Assembly (NCBI GenBank): GCA_900555165.1
Contig: USKE01000100.1
Coordinates: forward strand, 1 to 8,004
Length of the DNA: 8,004 nt
Direction of reading: 5' to 3'
Source of the DNA: an uncultured Porphyromonadaceae bacterium
GTDB lineage: Bacteria; Bacteroidota; Bacteroidia; Bacteroidales; Muribaculaceae
This document shows positions 1 to 6,789 of this stretch, one piece after another. Within the stretch, counting starts at the first letter, position 1. Every line of letters starts with the position of its first letter. The position numbers were made by a program, and so were the translations under genes. The notes under the pieces are model-generated. The model was not told the origin of the DNA, ran no database searches, and saw only the letters and a program-made list of their open reading frames with translations.

Positions 1-360
1 GATTTTGGCGCGCTGGGTGCCCGGGCGGCCGTCGGTAATCAGCCCTACGGCGATATTTTTCTCCTTGAGGCTGTCAAGCATCTCTTTGGCTCCAGGCGAG
101 AGCGAGATGTCGGGCACATGTGTGCGGTAAATCTCTACCATGGCCGGAACCTTGAACTGAGTGTCGGGGTTGTGTTGCCACAATACGGCGCTGAGGTCAT
201 CGAGGCCCTTTTCGGTCGACTCCGATTCCTCAAGGATGGTCAGGGCCAGTTCGGGGTGCATCTCGCCGGCGCGGCCTATCGCTCCGGCGATGGCGCGGTA
301 TGCCGATTTCACATAGTCTATCTCCTTGAAAAGGGTGTCGTCGAGGTCAAATACAACCAT
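1..360 (-). CDS. HAD-family hydrolase, N-terminal part (cut by window edge)
   Basis: The minus strand from the ATG at 360-358 reads a 120-codon open frame that runs off the left edge of the window. It begins MVVFDLDDTLFKE, the HAD motif I DxDxT: Asp5 would be the phosphate-accepting nucleophile and Asp7 the general acid/base. Residues 14-90 are helical and charged, as in a C1-type cap domain. Near the end, VGLITDGR holds the motif II Thr (about residue 109) that binds phosphate. Motifs III and IV lie outside the window. Such proteins are cytoplasmic Mg-dependent phosphatases of small molecules; the substrate cannot be told here, and nucleotide or sugar phosphates are possible. The frame is closed by TAA 51 bp upstream of this ATG and no other good start lies between, so the start is well supported. 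It is transcribed divergently from the TonB receptor gene. Confidence 0.9.
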   Translation of the reverse strand, partial: MVVFDLDDTLFKEIDYVKSAYRAIAGAIGRAGEMHPELALTILEESESTEKGLDDLSAVLWQHNPDTQFKVPAMVEIYRTHVPDISLSPGAKEMLDSLKEKNIAVGLITDGRPGTQRAKI

Positions 361-442
361 AGTGTCGCTGTTGGGTGCTATTCCGTTTACAAATATTTTT
401 ACGCAATGTTAACACTCCGGCGCCCCCTGTGGTTCGCCCCTG

Positions 443-450
443 CAAAGTTA
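443..450 (-). promoter_or_regulatory. Bacteroidetes -7 box for the HAD hydrolase gene
   Basis: The minus strand reads TAACTTTG, a full match to the Bacteroidetes sigma-ABfr -7 consensus TAnnTTTG. It sits about 83 bp upstream of the HAD start codon and would give a leader of roughly 75-80 nt. The matching -33 TTTG is poor: only a TTTCG about 22 bp upstream. The same octamer occurs in front of both porin copies later in the window. Confidence 0.5.
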
Positions 451-465
451 AGGAAATGGCAGCAA

Positions 466-497
466 TGTGCCGCGAAACACCGGCGATTATAATTTTG
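466..497 (+). promoter_or_regulatory. Bacteroidetes-type promoter for the TonB receptor gene
   Basis: The -7 box TAATTTTG (490-497) fully matches TAnnTTTG. A -33-like TGTG (466-469, three of four bases of TTTG) lies exactly 20 bp upstream, which is the usual spacing. Transcription would begin near 502, leaving a leader of about 55 nt before the ATG at 558. The box lies about 40 bp from the oppositely facing HAD box, so the two promoters sit back to back. Confidence 0.5.
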
Positions 498-557
498 GGG
501 GGATTTTTGCGTTATTGTAAGTGTCGGAGATGAACCAGCTGCCGGCATTTTTTTGCA

Positions 558-2984
558 ATGAGATTCAGTATACGACATATATTCGCGGTTGTCATGGCGT
601 TTGTGGCCGGGGCGGTTGCGCTTGTGGCCCAGGTGAACATACATGGCAAGATTGTCGACAACGAGCAGTCGCCCCTCGAGTTCGTGACCGTGCGCGTGGC
701 CGGTACGGCCATCGGCACCACGTCGGGACTCGACGGCACCTACCGGCTGTCGGCACCGCCGACTGATACCCTCACCGTGGTGTTCTCGTGCATAGGCTAC
801 GACGAGATCAGGCGTCAGCTCATCGACCCCAAGGGCGACCTGGCGCTGAACGTGACCATGCGCCCAAAAGACAAGGTGCTCCAGGAGATCGAGTTCACCG
901 ATTTCCGCAAGCAGACCAACCAGATGCAGACCATCGACAAGACCGACTATCACCTGGCGGCCGACCCCACGGGGGGCTCGGTGGAGTCGATGCTCTCCAC
1001 CATCGCCGGGGTGAACTCGAATAACGAGATGTCGAGCCAGTATTCGGTGCGCGGCGGTACATACGACGAAAACTCGGTGTATATCAACGGCATCGAGGTC
1101 TACCGCCCGCAGCTTGTGTCGTCGGGCCAGCAGGAGGGACTGAGTGTCATCAACCCCGACATGGTGGGCGCCATCAGTTTCTCTACCGGCGGTTTCGGCG
1201 TTGAGTACGGCGACAAGATGTCGTCGGCGCTCGACATCACCTACCGCGAACCCGAGTCGTTCGAAGGCTCGGTGTCGGCGTCGCTTATGGGTGCCACGGG
1301 CGCCATAGGCACATCGTCGCGTAAGTTCTCGCAACTGCACGGCATCCGCTACAAGCGCAATGCCTCGCTTCTGAGCTCGATGGAGACCAAGGGCGAGTAT
1401 GACCCGAACTTCTTCGACTACCAGACCAACCTCACCTTCCGTTTCAGCAAGAAACTGAAGGCGTCGTTCCTGGGCAACATCGCCATAAACAACTACAAAT
1501 TCACCCCCGTGAACCGCACTACGAACTTCGGCACGTCGACCGACGCCAAGCAGTTCAAGGTGTATTTCGACGGCGGCGAGAAAGACCGTTTCGAGACATA
1601 TTTCGGCGCGCTGAACCTGCGTTACCAGCACTCGCGCTCGACCGACCTGAGCCTGCTCGCCTCGGGTTATCTGACCAATGAGCTGGTGGCCTACGACATA
1701 ACCGGCGAATACTGGCTTGACGCGGCCGGCACAACCGGCGGCGGCAACCCCGACAACGCCATCGGCGGCGAGCTCGGCGTGGGCCGCTACCACGAGCATG
1801 CCCGCAACCGTCTGAAAATATCTGTGTTCCAGCTCGGCGTGGCCGGCCATACCGGCATATCGCGCCACAATCTCAGCTATGGCGTGAATTTCAGCACCCA
1901 GAAGATCATGGAGCGCACCCGCGAGTGGGAGTTGCGCGACTCGGCGGGATATACGCTGCCCTCTGATGGCCAGAACATCCGCATGATCTACAACCTGACG
2001 TCGAACCACGACCTCTCGACCACCCGTTTCGCCGCCTACGCCGCCGACAGCTACCGTCTTGAGACTTCGGCCGGTTTCCTGTCGATAAACGCCGGGCTGC
2101 GGTTCTCGTACTGGAGTTTCAACAAGGAGTTTCTGGTGTCGCCGCGCGCCAACGTGGCCTTCATACCTGAGCGCAACAACAACTGGACATTCCGTTTCGC
2201 CACGGGCCTATACTATCAGCAGCCGTTCTACAACGAGTTCCGGCAGCCGGTGGAGGATGCTCTTGGAAACACCGTCATCAACCTGAACAGCGAGATCAAG
2301 TCGCAACAGAGCCTGCATTTCATCTTGGGTTCCGACTTCACGTTCCGCATGATGGGGCGCCCGTTCAAGTTCTCGGCCGAGGCGTATTACAAGAAACTCA
2401 ACCGCCTAATACCGTATGAGATAGACAACCTCAAGGTGGTTTATCAGGGCGAGAACCTTACCGACGGCTATACCGCGGGCCTTGACATGAAACTGTTCGG
2501 TCAGTTCGTGCCGGGCACCGACTCGTGGATCTCGTTCTCGCTGATGAAGACCGGCGAGAACCTTAACGGTGTCACCGTGCCGCGGCCTACCGACCAGCGC
2601 TATTCGCTCGCGCTTTATTTCACCGACTTCTTCCCCAAGTTCCCCAAGCTGAAATTCTCGTTGCGCGGCATACTTTCCGACGGCCTCCCCACCACGGCGC
2701 CCCATTCGTCGCGCGACAAAGGGTATTTCCGTTCGCCGGCCTACAAGCGTGTCGACGTGGGGCTGCATTACGCCCTGCTCTCGCCCCTTTCCGACACTGA
2801 ATCGCGCACCGGTCTGCACCGCTGGTTCAAGAGCATCTGGCTGGGGGTGGATGTCTTCAACCTGCTCGACATCTCTAACGTGTCATCCTATTACTGGGTT
2901 ACCGATGTCAACAATATCAAGTACGCCGTGCCCAACTACCTCACCCGCCGCCAGTTCAACGTGCGCCTCAGCATCGATTTCTGA
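558..2984 (+). CDS. TonB-dependent outer-membrane receptor
   Basis: This is a complete 808-residue TonB-dependent transporter of the Bacteroidetes type. Residues 1-24 form a signal peptide (basic MRFSIRH, then a hydrophobic stretch ending ALVAQ). Residues about 27-105 are a carboxypeptidase-regulatory-like beta-sandwich (GKIVDNEQSPLEFVTV, then DGTYRL and FSCIGYD), common in this phylum. The plug domain spans about 115-230, with SVRGGTYDENSVYINGIEVY as the typical plug core and GGFGVEYGDKMSSALDI at its end. The rest is beta-barrel with alternating aromatic strands, ending in Phe (NVRLSIDF), the usual BAM-recognised last strand. It would import a ligand across the outer membrane using TonB/ExbBD energy. 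No SusD partner or transport operon adjoins it, so it is an orphan receptor and its ligand is unknown (siderophore, cobalamin, peptide or glycan). The ATG start is preceded by an AT-rich stretch and no Shine-Dalgarno, normal for the phylum. Confidence 0.95.
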   Translation: MRFSIRHIFAVVMAFVAGAVALVAQVNIHGKIVDNEQSPLEFVTVRVAGTAIGTTSGLDGTYRLSAPPTDTLTVVFSCIGYDEIRRQLIDPKGDLALNVTMRPKDKVLQEIEFTDFRKQTNQMQTIDKTDYHLAADPTGGSVESMLSTIAGVNSNNEMSSQYSVRGGTYDENSVYINGIEVYRPQLVSSGQQEGLSVINPDMVGAISFSTGGFGVEYGDKMSSALDITYREPESFEGSVSASLMGATGAIGTSSRKFSQLHGIRYKRNASLLSSMETKGEYDPNFFDYQTNLTFRFSKKLKASFLGNIAINNYKFTPVNRTTNFGTSTDAKQFKVYFDGGEKDRFETYFGALNLRYQHSRSTDLSLLASGYLTNELVAYDITGEYWLDAAGTTGGGNPDNAIGGELGVGRYHEHARNRLKISVFQLGVAGHTGISRHNLSYGVNFSTQKIMERTREWELRDSAGYTLPSDGQNIRMIYNLTSNHDLSTTRFAAYAADSYRLETSAGFLSINAGLRFSYWSFNKEFLVSPRANVAFIPERNNNWTFRFATGLYYQQPFYNEFRQPVEDALGNTVINLNSEIKSQQSLHFILGSDFTFRMMGRPFKFSAEAYYKKLNRLIPYEIDNLKVVYQGENLTDGYTAGLDMKLFGQFVPGTDSWISFSLMKTGENLNGVTVPRPTDQRYSLALYFTDFFPKFPKLKFSLRGILSDGLPTTAPHSSRDKGYFRSPAYKRVDVGLHYALLSPLSDTESRTGLHRWFKSIWLGVDVFNLLDISNVSSYYWVTDVNNIKYAVPNYLTRRQFNVRLSIDF

Positions 2985-2995
2985 GGCCGCCGGGG

Positions 2996-3067
2996 AATGG
3001 GAATAATGGGAGTGATGGGAAGGTCTGACGAGTCGGACTTGGCGGCCAGGTCTGACTTTTCTGACTT
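2996..3067 (+). repeat. Degenerate 9-bp-period intergenic repeat (ATGGGA then GTCNGAC units)
   Basis: This fills most of the gap between the convergent TonB receptor and binding-protein genes. Eight 9-bp units follow in unbroken register from 2996: AATGGGAAT, AATGGGAGT, GATGGGAAG, GTCTGACGA, GTCGGACTT, GGCGGCCAG (diverged), GTCTGACTT, TTCTGACTT. The first three share ATGGG and four of the rest share TCNGAC. Because the period is three codons, a plus-strand frame from 2997 would read Met-Gly-x and then Ser-Asp-x triplets. That frame then runs antisense into the neighbouring gene and is probably not a protein. A related array lies at 6881-6916. Confidence 0.75.
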
Positions 3068-3094
3068 TTTCGGTCAGGGGCGGGTGGTCTCGGG

Positions 3095-3889
3095 TCAGGG
3101 GAGTGGGGCGATGAGGGTGGCAAGCGAGTCGCGCAGCAGCGAGTCCTGGGGCAGGGTGGCCCAGCCGCGGAACTGGTTGAGCGAGATCTCGACCGAGGTG
3201 TCGAGGTTGCGGTAGCGTGTGGCGAGCGAGTCGGCCACCGAGCGGCTCACGACGGCCATGCCTCCGCCGGGGAGTTCGCCGAGTCCGGCGAGTATCACCA
3301 GTTCCGGGGGGCCGTATTCGGGATCTTCCTTTATTATAATGGTGTCGCCTATCTCATGAGCGAGGTTGTTGAGTCTCAGCAGGGCCGGCGACCCCTTGAC
3401 CACCCATACCGTCTTGTTGGCCAGGTCGGTCTGGGTTCTGACGGCGATATTGCCTGTGGTGTCGCGCGGCTGCACCAGCACCATGCGGTCAACCACCCCC
3501 GGATCCACGAAAGCATAACGTTCCTTTAGCTCAGCCGTCACGGCGATGTCGCCCACCACGAGACGGCATTTCCCTTCGTCGAGCCAGCGGAGGGCATCGG
3601 CCAGGCGCGTGTAGGGGTGCAGCCGCATGGGGATGTTTCCGCGTTCGCAGGCGCGGCGCAACATGCCATAGTAGGGGCCCGAAAGGGTGTCGCCCGAGGT
3701 GATGACCCCGAACGGTCCCACTTCTATGGCAACATTAAGCGTGTCGCCTCCGGCGGGGAGGTCGGGGCGCTCTCTGAGCCGTTTCACCGAACATTCCTTG
3801 AGCGAGACGATAAGGGCCACGCACGCGGCCAGCAGACCGAGATAAAGTATTATGCTCCCCTTTTTGGGCTGTAGACGCTGAAAACTCAT
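3095..3889 (-). CDS. Membrane-anchored solute-binding-like protein (SBP_bac_3 type)
   Basis: A complete 264-residue protein. Residues 1-10 are basic, followed by a hydrophobic segment at about 12-30. LAAC (20-23) resembles a lipobox, so it may be a lipoprotein, but hydrophobic residues continue after the Cys, so an uncleaved N-terminal anchor is as likely. From about residue 50 it resembles family 3 extracellular solute-binding proteins: LSGPYYGMLRRACERG (69-84), then LADALRWLDEGKCRLVVGDI (96-115), TAELKERYAFVDPGVV (118-133), and a second lobe with DLANKTVWVVKGSPALL (about 156-172) and GGGMAVVSRSVADSL. This is the fold of amino-acid-binding proteins and of the N-terminal half of MltF, but no lytic transglycosylase domain follows. 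It would act in the periplasm on a small solute. It lies 66 bp downstream of the porin gene on the same strand, so the two are probably co-transcribed. No ABC permease or ATPase is present, which leaves a sensing, scavenging or wall-related role open. Confidence 0.8.
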   Translation of the reverse strand: MSFQRLQPKKGSIILYLGLLAACVALIVSLKECSVKRLRERPDLPAGGDTLNVAIEVGPFGVITSGDTLSGPYYGMLRRACERGNIPMRLHPYTRLADALRWLDEGKCRLVVGDIAVTAELKERYAFVDPGVVDRMVLVQPRDTTGNIAVRTQTDLANKTVWVVKGSPALLRLNNLAHEIGDTIIIKEDPEYGPPELVILAGLGELPGGGMAVVSRSVADSLATRYRNLDTSVEISLNQFRGWATLPQDSLLRDSLATLIAPLP

Positions 3890-3955
3890 GGCAGATAAGA
3901 ATTTAGAGGCTGTGATATGTGCTTTCTGACGGCCTCTTCGGTATATGCGCCGGTG

Positions 3956-5932
3956 TCAGTTGGCGAAGTCGATGCTCAGACCTAACTGGAAACGCCGGGG
4001 ATTCATGGGGTAGTGGGTCATCGAGAAATAATTTGACCCGGTGAGCCCCTGGTTGACATGCGACATCATAAGGAAGAAACGCGTCTTCGACAGCTTGCAG
4101 TTCACATATACGTTTATGAACGGATAGTTGCCGACATCGGCGGCGTTTTTATTGTAAAACGCCATTGTCGAAGGCTCGAACCCGAGGCTCTTGTATTTCG
4201 TGAAGTAGTCGCAGCTGACGCCGAACTGCACCTTGAGCGTGGCTATGCGGAACAGCACATAGAGGTTGGTGTTCAGGGCCAGTTTCGGCAACGGCACCAC
4301 ATCCTGCCGCGTCGAGGTCTGGAATGTCACCAGATTGTCCCAGTGCACGGGGCCTGCATGCAGGTTCTGGTGCAGGGTGGCGTTGACAATCTGCACGCTC
4401 CCCGACGCCTGTACCGGCAGGGCCTGGCTGTTGAAGTAGATGAGGTTCTGCACATTCTCCACGCCGGCCGATATGCGTGTGGCGGTCTTGCCGAGGGCAA
4501 TCTCGCCGCCGACACGGAACGAGCGTGTCTTGCCGAAGTCGTTGTCCCAGATGAAGTGGTTCGACAGGTAATGTTTCGCGAACCAGGGAGCCGACAGGTT
4601 GGTGAACGACCCGAAGGCGTTCACCGCCGCCGAATCGCCCAGCAGGGGGAACGATGTGGTGATACGTCCGTCGACCTTCACTTCACCCGCGGCTTCGCCC
4701 ACAAGACCTATCTGGCCGGTTATGTCGTAGTTGAGAATGCGCCCTTTCTGCCTGAGCAGCTGCGCGCCTACCCATAGCAGCGTCTGATTTTCTGAGGTGC
4801 GGATGTCGGGGTAGGGGTTGGGGGTGAGAATCTCGGTGGCCGCGTCCGATAGCTCGTCGGGCACGGCGGTGGTCATCTCGTAATGGCGGTTCTCGATGGT
4901 GGCGAAAGCCGCCAACCCCGCTTTTGCCCATTTGTTGAACCCTTCGAGCAGTGACACACCCAGCGTATTCTTCAGCGAGTGGTAGCGGGCGCGGTCTGAA
5001 GTCCCCGCCGGATTGAAATATGTGTTGCGCCAGAACTCGGCGCCCTCGTTGGGGTCGTTGTCAAGGAACTTATGCCACCCGTCGGTGTAGCGCAGGGTCC
5101 AGATGAAACTTGTCACCGGCACGAGCGTGCGTTTCACGGTGGTGTCGTTCACCTGCTCCTCCTTGTAGAAACCGAGCTTATAGCGGGTGTTGAGCCACAG
5201 GTCGGTGCCGTTGGTGCGGTTCTGGGCGTGGGTCAGGTTCACCGGGATGTCTTTCGGGTTGACCGATGTGTTGCCCCCCTGAACCTCGGCCGGGTCGGTG
5301 ATGTAGAGGTCGTCGGTGATGCCGCCGTTGGCCATCGCCGTGAGGTTGTAGTGGGTGAAAAGCCCCTGGAACTCCACGCGCTCGCCCGTGTATGATCCCG
5401 AGAAACCCCAGTTGAGGTTCTTGGCCGCCTGGTTTGTGTACGAGCCTTTCGAGTAGAGATAGTCAAGCAGGGCGCCCACCTGTATGCGCGGCCCCGCGTT
5501 GCCCGAGAATGTGAGGTTCAGCGCGTCCTGTCCGGTATCGCTTCCCCCGCCGAAGGCATAGCTCAGCAGGGTCATGGGGATGCGGGTGTTGTAGAACCGG
5601 GCCTTGTCAAGAGTGGGAATCCAGGTCTCTATGGCGTCGCGGAACATGAAATCGCTCATCGGCTTGCGTTCCGACCATATCATCTGGCGCCCCTCGGCAC
5701 AGTAGTTGCCGGTAGCGGCCCATGCTGTCGATACCTCCTGGGGCACATAGCGGTGACTGTAGTTTTCATACAGCGTATCGATGGTCTCGGGCACGCGCAC
5801 ACCCAGCGGGCCCGAGACTCCCCAGGCATACGACGGCTCTACCACCGTTTTCTTTGCGGAGGCAGACAAGACGGTAACAGCCATCACCGCTGCCACCGCC
5901 GCCCAGAGCCATTTCCCGCCCCGGCGTCTCAT
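3956..5932 (-). CDS. Putative outer-membrane porin (Bacteroidetes Porin_10-like)
   Basis: The start chosen gives 658 residues. A clear signal peptide (MRRRGGKWLWAAVAAVMAVTV, then LSASA) is followed by PSYAWGVSGPLGVRVPETID, the conserved N-terminal region of the large Bacteroidetes 'putative porin' family. The remainder alternates polar and aromatic residues as expected of beta-strands (for example LNWGFSGSYTGERVEFQGLF and TDLWLNTRYKLGF) and ends in LGLSIDFAN. It probably forms an outer-membrane channel; the substrate is unknown. The frame is open to 5989. An in-frame ATG at 5968-5966 lies only about 8 bp past the -7 box and would make a nearly leaderless start adding 12 residues. The ATG at 5932-5930 leaves a normal leader and a standard signal peptide, so it is preferred. 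The binding-protein gene follows 66 bp downstream. A truncated copy of this gene's 5' end lies 0.8 kb upstream. Confidence 0.88.
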   Translation of the reverse strand: MRRRGGKWLWAAVAAVMAVTVLSASAKKTVVEPSYAWGVSGPLGVRVPETIDTLYENYSHRYVPQEVSTAWAATGNYCAEGRQMIWSERKPMSDFMFRDAIETWIPTLDKARFYNTRIPMTLLSYAFGGGSDTGQDALNLTFSGNAGPRIQVGALLDYLYSKGSYTNQAAKNLNWGFSGSYTGERVEFQGLFTHYNLTAMANGGITDDLYITDPAEVQGGNTSVNPKDIPVNLTHAQNRTNGTDLWLNTRYKLGFYKEEQVNDTTVKRTLVPVTSFIWTLRYTDGWHKFLDNDPNEGAEFWRNTYFNPAGTSDRARYHSLKNTLGVSLLEGFNKWAKAGLAAFATIENRHYEMTTAVPDELSDAATEILTPNPYPDIRTSENQTLLWVGAQLLRQKGRILNYDITGQIGLVGEAAGEVKVDGRITTSFPLLGDSAAVNAFGSFTNLSAPWFAKHYLSNHFIWDNDFGKTRSFRVGGEIALGKTATRISAGVENVQNLIYFNSQALPVQASGSVQIVNATLHQNLHAGPVHWDNLVTFQTSTRQDVVPLPKLALNTNLYVLFRIATLKVQFGVSCDYFTKYKSLGFEPSTMAFYNKNAADVGNYPFINVYVNCKLSKTRFFLMMSHVNQGLTGSNYFSMTHYPMNPRRFQLGLSIDFAN

Positions 5933-5964
5933 CTCGTTGCCCTTTATATGATATGATAATTTAC

Positions 5965-5991
5965 ACATCGTGGGCACAAAGTTACGCAAAA
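5965..5991 (-). promoter_or_regulatory. Porin promoter -7 box within a 27-bp block duplicated at 6786-6812
   Basis: The minus strand holds TAACTTTG (5984-5977), a full match to the Bacteroidetes -7 box. The 27 bp spanning it, from just past the upstream in-frame ATG to an A-run, are identical to 6786-6812 in front of the porin remnant. Transcription should begin about 4-7 bp past the box, so the main leader before the ATG at 5932 would be about 40 nt. No convincing -33 TTTG is seen at the right spacing. Confidence 0.6.
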
Positions 5992-6037
5992 ATACTCTTA
6001 AACTTCCCTGATTAAAGAAATTGTTGGATGTTTACAC

Positions 6038-6060
6038 CAAAGTTTGACAAAGTTTGACAA
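6038..6060. repeat. Tandem 10-bp duplication (CAAAGTTTGA x2.3)
   Basis: CAAAGTTTGA occurs at 6038-6047 and 6048-6057 and is followed by CAA, giving 2.3 perfect copies. It lies in the AT-rich gap (about 36% GC by hand count over 6001-6120) between the porin promoter and the small membrane-protein gene, about 55 bp upstream of the porin -7 box. One 10-bp period equals about one DNA turn, so a regulator-binding pair is possible. Replication slippage is the simpler explanation. The rest of 5992-6127 shows nothing recognisable. Confidence 0.6.
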
Positions 6061-6127
6061 CCGGCAATGGAAGAAAAACATTTGACGCGGTCTTATTTGA
6101 AACGATAGTCCTTATTCAGAAGTCGTT

Positions 6128-6421
6128 TTAGAACTGTGATTCTAATTCTTCAAGGACAGGGGCTATTTTAATTTGATAGTAGGAGATGATAAAGAGATAG
6201 GCTATTACGGCGCCACAGATTATTGCCAACTGGTTGTAGCATTTCTCTCGTAGTGCCATCTGTGTAATCAACCAAATATATATTATGGCACAGACAGCGG
6301 CGACCCCGAGGATACACAAACTGAGTGTGTGGTTGATAAAGTTCATCACGATAGGATAAACAATCAACGGCAATAACAGCCACCATATTTTTTTTGCCCG
6401 GGGGTCTTGTATTTGATCCAT
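6128..6421 (-). CDS. Small three-helix membrane protein, unknown function
   Basis: A 97-residue protein from the ATG at 6421-6419. After a short polar start (MDQIQDPRAKK) come three hydrophobic segments: about 12-29 (IWWLLLPLIVYPIVMNFI), 33-53 (LSLCILGVAAVCAIIYIWLI) and 65-82 (LAIICGAVIAYLFIISYY). A basic connector (ALREKCYNQ) lies before the third, and the tail PVLEELESQF is acidic. I do not recognise a family. The coding region is about 41% GC by hand count, against about 60% or more for its neighbours, and uses many AT-ending codons, which suggests transfer or a different origin. The frame stays open upstream to 6727, but that part overlaps the porin remnant out of frame and looks like chance. 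The ATG at 6421 is chosen because it begins the AT-rich, clearly membrane-type section. No -7 box fits directly upstream. A run of eight A residues on the coding strand (codons 9-11) could cause frameshifts. Confidence 0.6.
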   Translation of the reverse strand: MDQIQDPRAKKIWWLLLPLIVYPIVMNFINHTLSLCILGVAAVCAIIYIWLITQMALREKCYNQLAIICGAVIAYLFIISYYQIKIAPVLEELESQF

Positions 6422-6483
6422 ATATTTGTAGATAATGTTATCGTCTTGCTGCACGAATGCATAACATGTAGTTGGCCCATGCA

Positions 6484-6789
6484 TCAACTGTTTCTGCATA
6501 AGCCGCTGCTCCGGCCAAGTATGTGCCGACCCATCCAGGCCGTGGAAACCTCCTGCGGCACATAGCGGTGGTTGAAATTCTCGTAGAGGGTATCGATGGT
6601 CTCGGTGACGCGCACCCCCAGCGGCCCCTCGACCCCCCAGGCGTATGACGGGGCGATCACCGGCTTTTTCGCCGCGGCGGGAATGACGGCGTCCAGAGCC
6701 ATGACCAGGGTGCACAACAGTACGCACAGCCCTGTGGCCGTCAAGACCCCGGGCCGGTCAGACTTTATGTGACGTAATATTCTGTACAT
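6484..6789 (-). pseudogene. Truncated paralogue of the putative porin gene (5' end only)
   Basis: From the ATG at 6789-6787 the minus strand reads a basic start (MYRILRHIKSDRPG), a hydrophobic signal segment ending AVIPAAA, and then KKPVIAPSYAWGVEGPLGV. This matches the intact porin (KKTVVEPSYAWGVSGPLGV). By eye the 37 residues from YAW to STAW agree at 33 positions. Similarity stops abruptly at the Trp codon at 6537-6535. After it come 16 unrelated residues and a TGA at 6486-6484. Only about 85 codons of a gene of some 660 remain, so no barrel can form. The promoter/leader block upstream is retained and identical to that of the intact gene, so the remnant may still be transcribed, perhaps through the small membrane-protein gene. 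It probably arose by tandem duplication followed by deletion or replacement by the AT-rich segment. A short secreted peptide is an unlikely alternative. Confidence 0.8.

Noticed and set aside
399..2009. 536-codon minus-strand open frame opposite the TonB receptor gene
   Set aside because: It is antisense to a gene with clear receptor domains. Its product is His/Arg/Ala-rich low-complexity sequence without any recognisable domain, as expected from the reverse complement of GC-rich codons.
3061..3077. CTGAC...GTCAG hairpin in the convergent gap as a terminator
   Set aside because: The stem is only five base pairs and no U-run follows on either strand. It is explained by the repeat units.
2997..3215. 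72-codon plus-strand frame reading Met-Gly-x and Ser-Asp-x repeats
   Set aside because: Its first third is the 9-bp repeat and the rest is antisense to the binding-protein gene. It is kept as a repeat observation, not a gene.
5992..6500. Insertion sequence or transposon as the source of the AT-rich segment
   Set aside because: No transposase reading, terminal inverted repeats or clear target-site duplication could be found. The 27-bp direct blocks are explained as porin promoters.
6422..6727. Upstream extension of the small membrane-protein frame to a 199-residue protein
   Set aside because: The first part is the porin remnant read out of frame (Arg/His/Gly-rich). Only the AT-rich part from 6421 has protein-like membrane segments.
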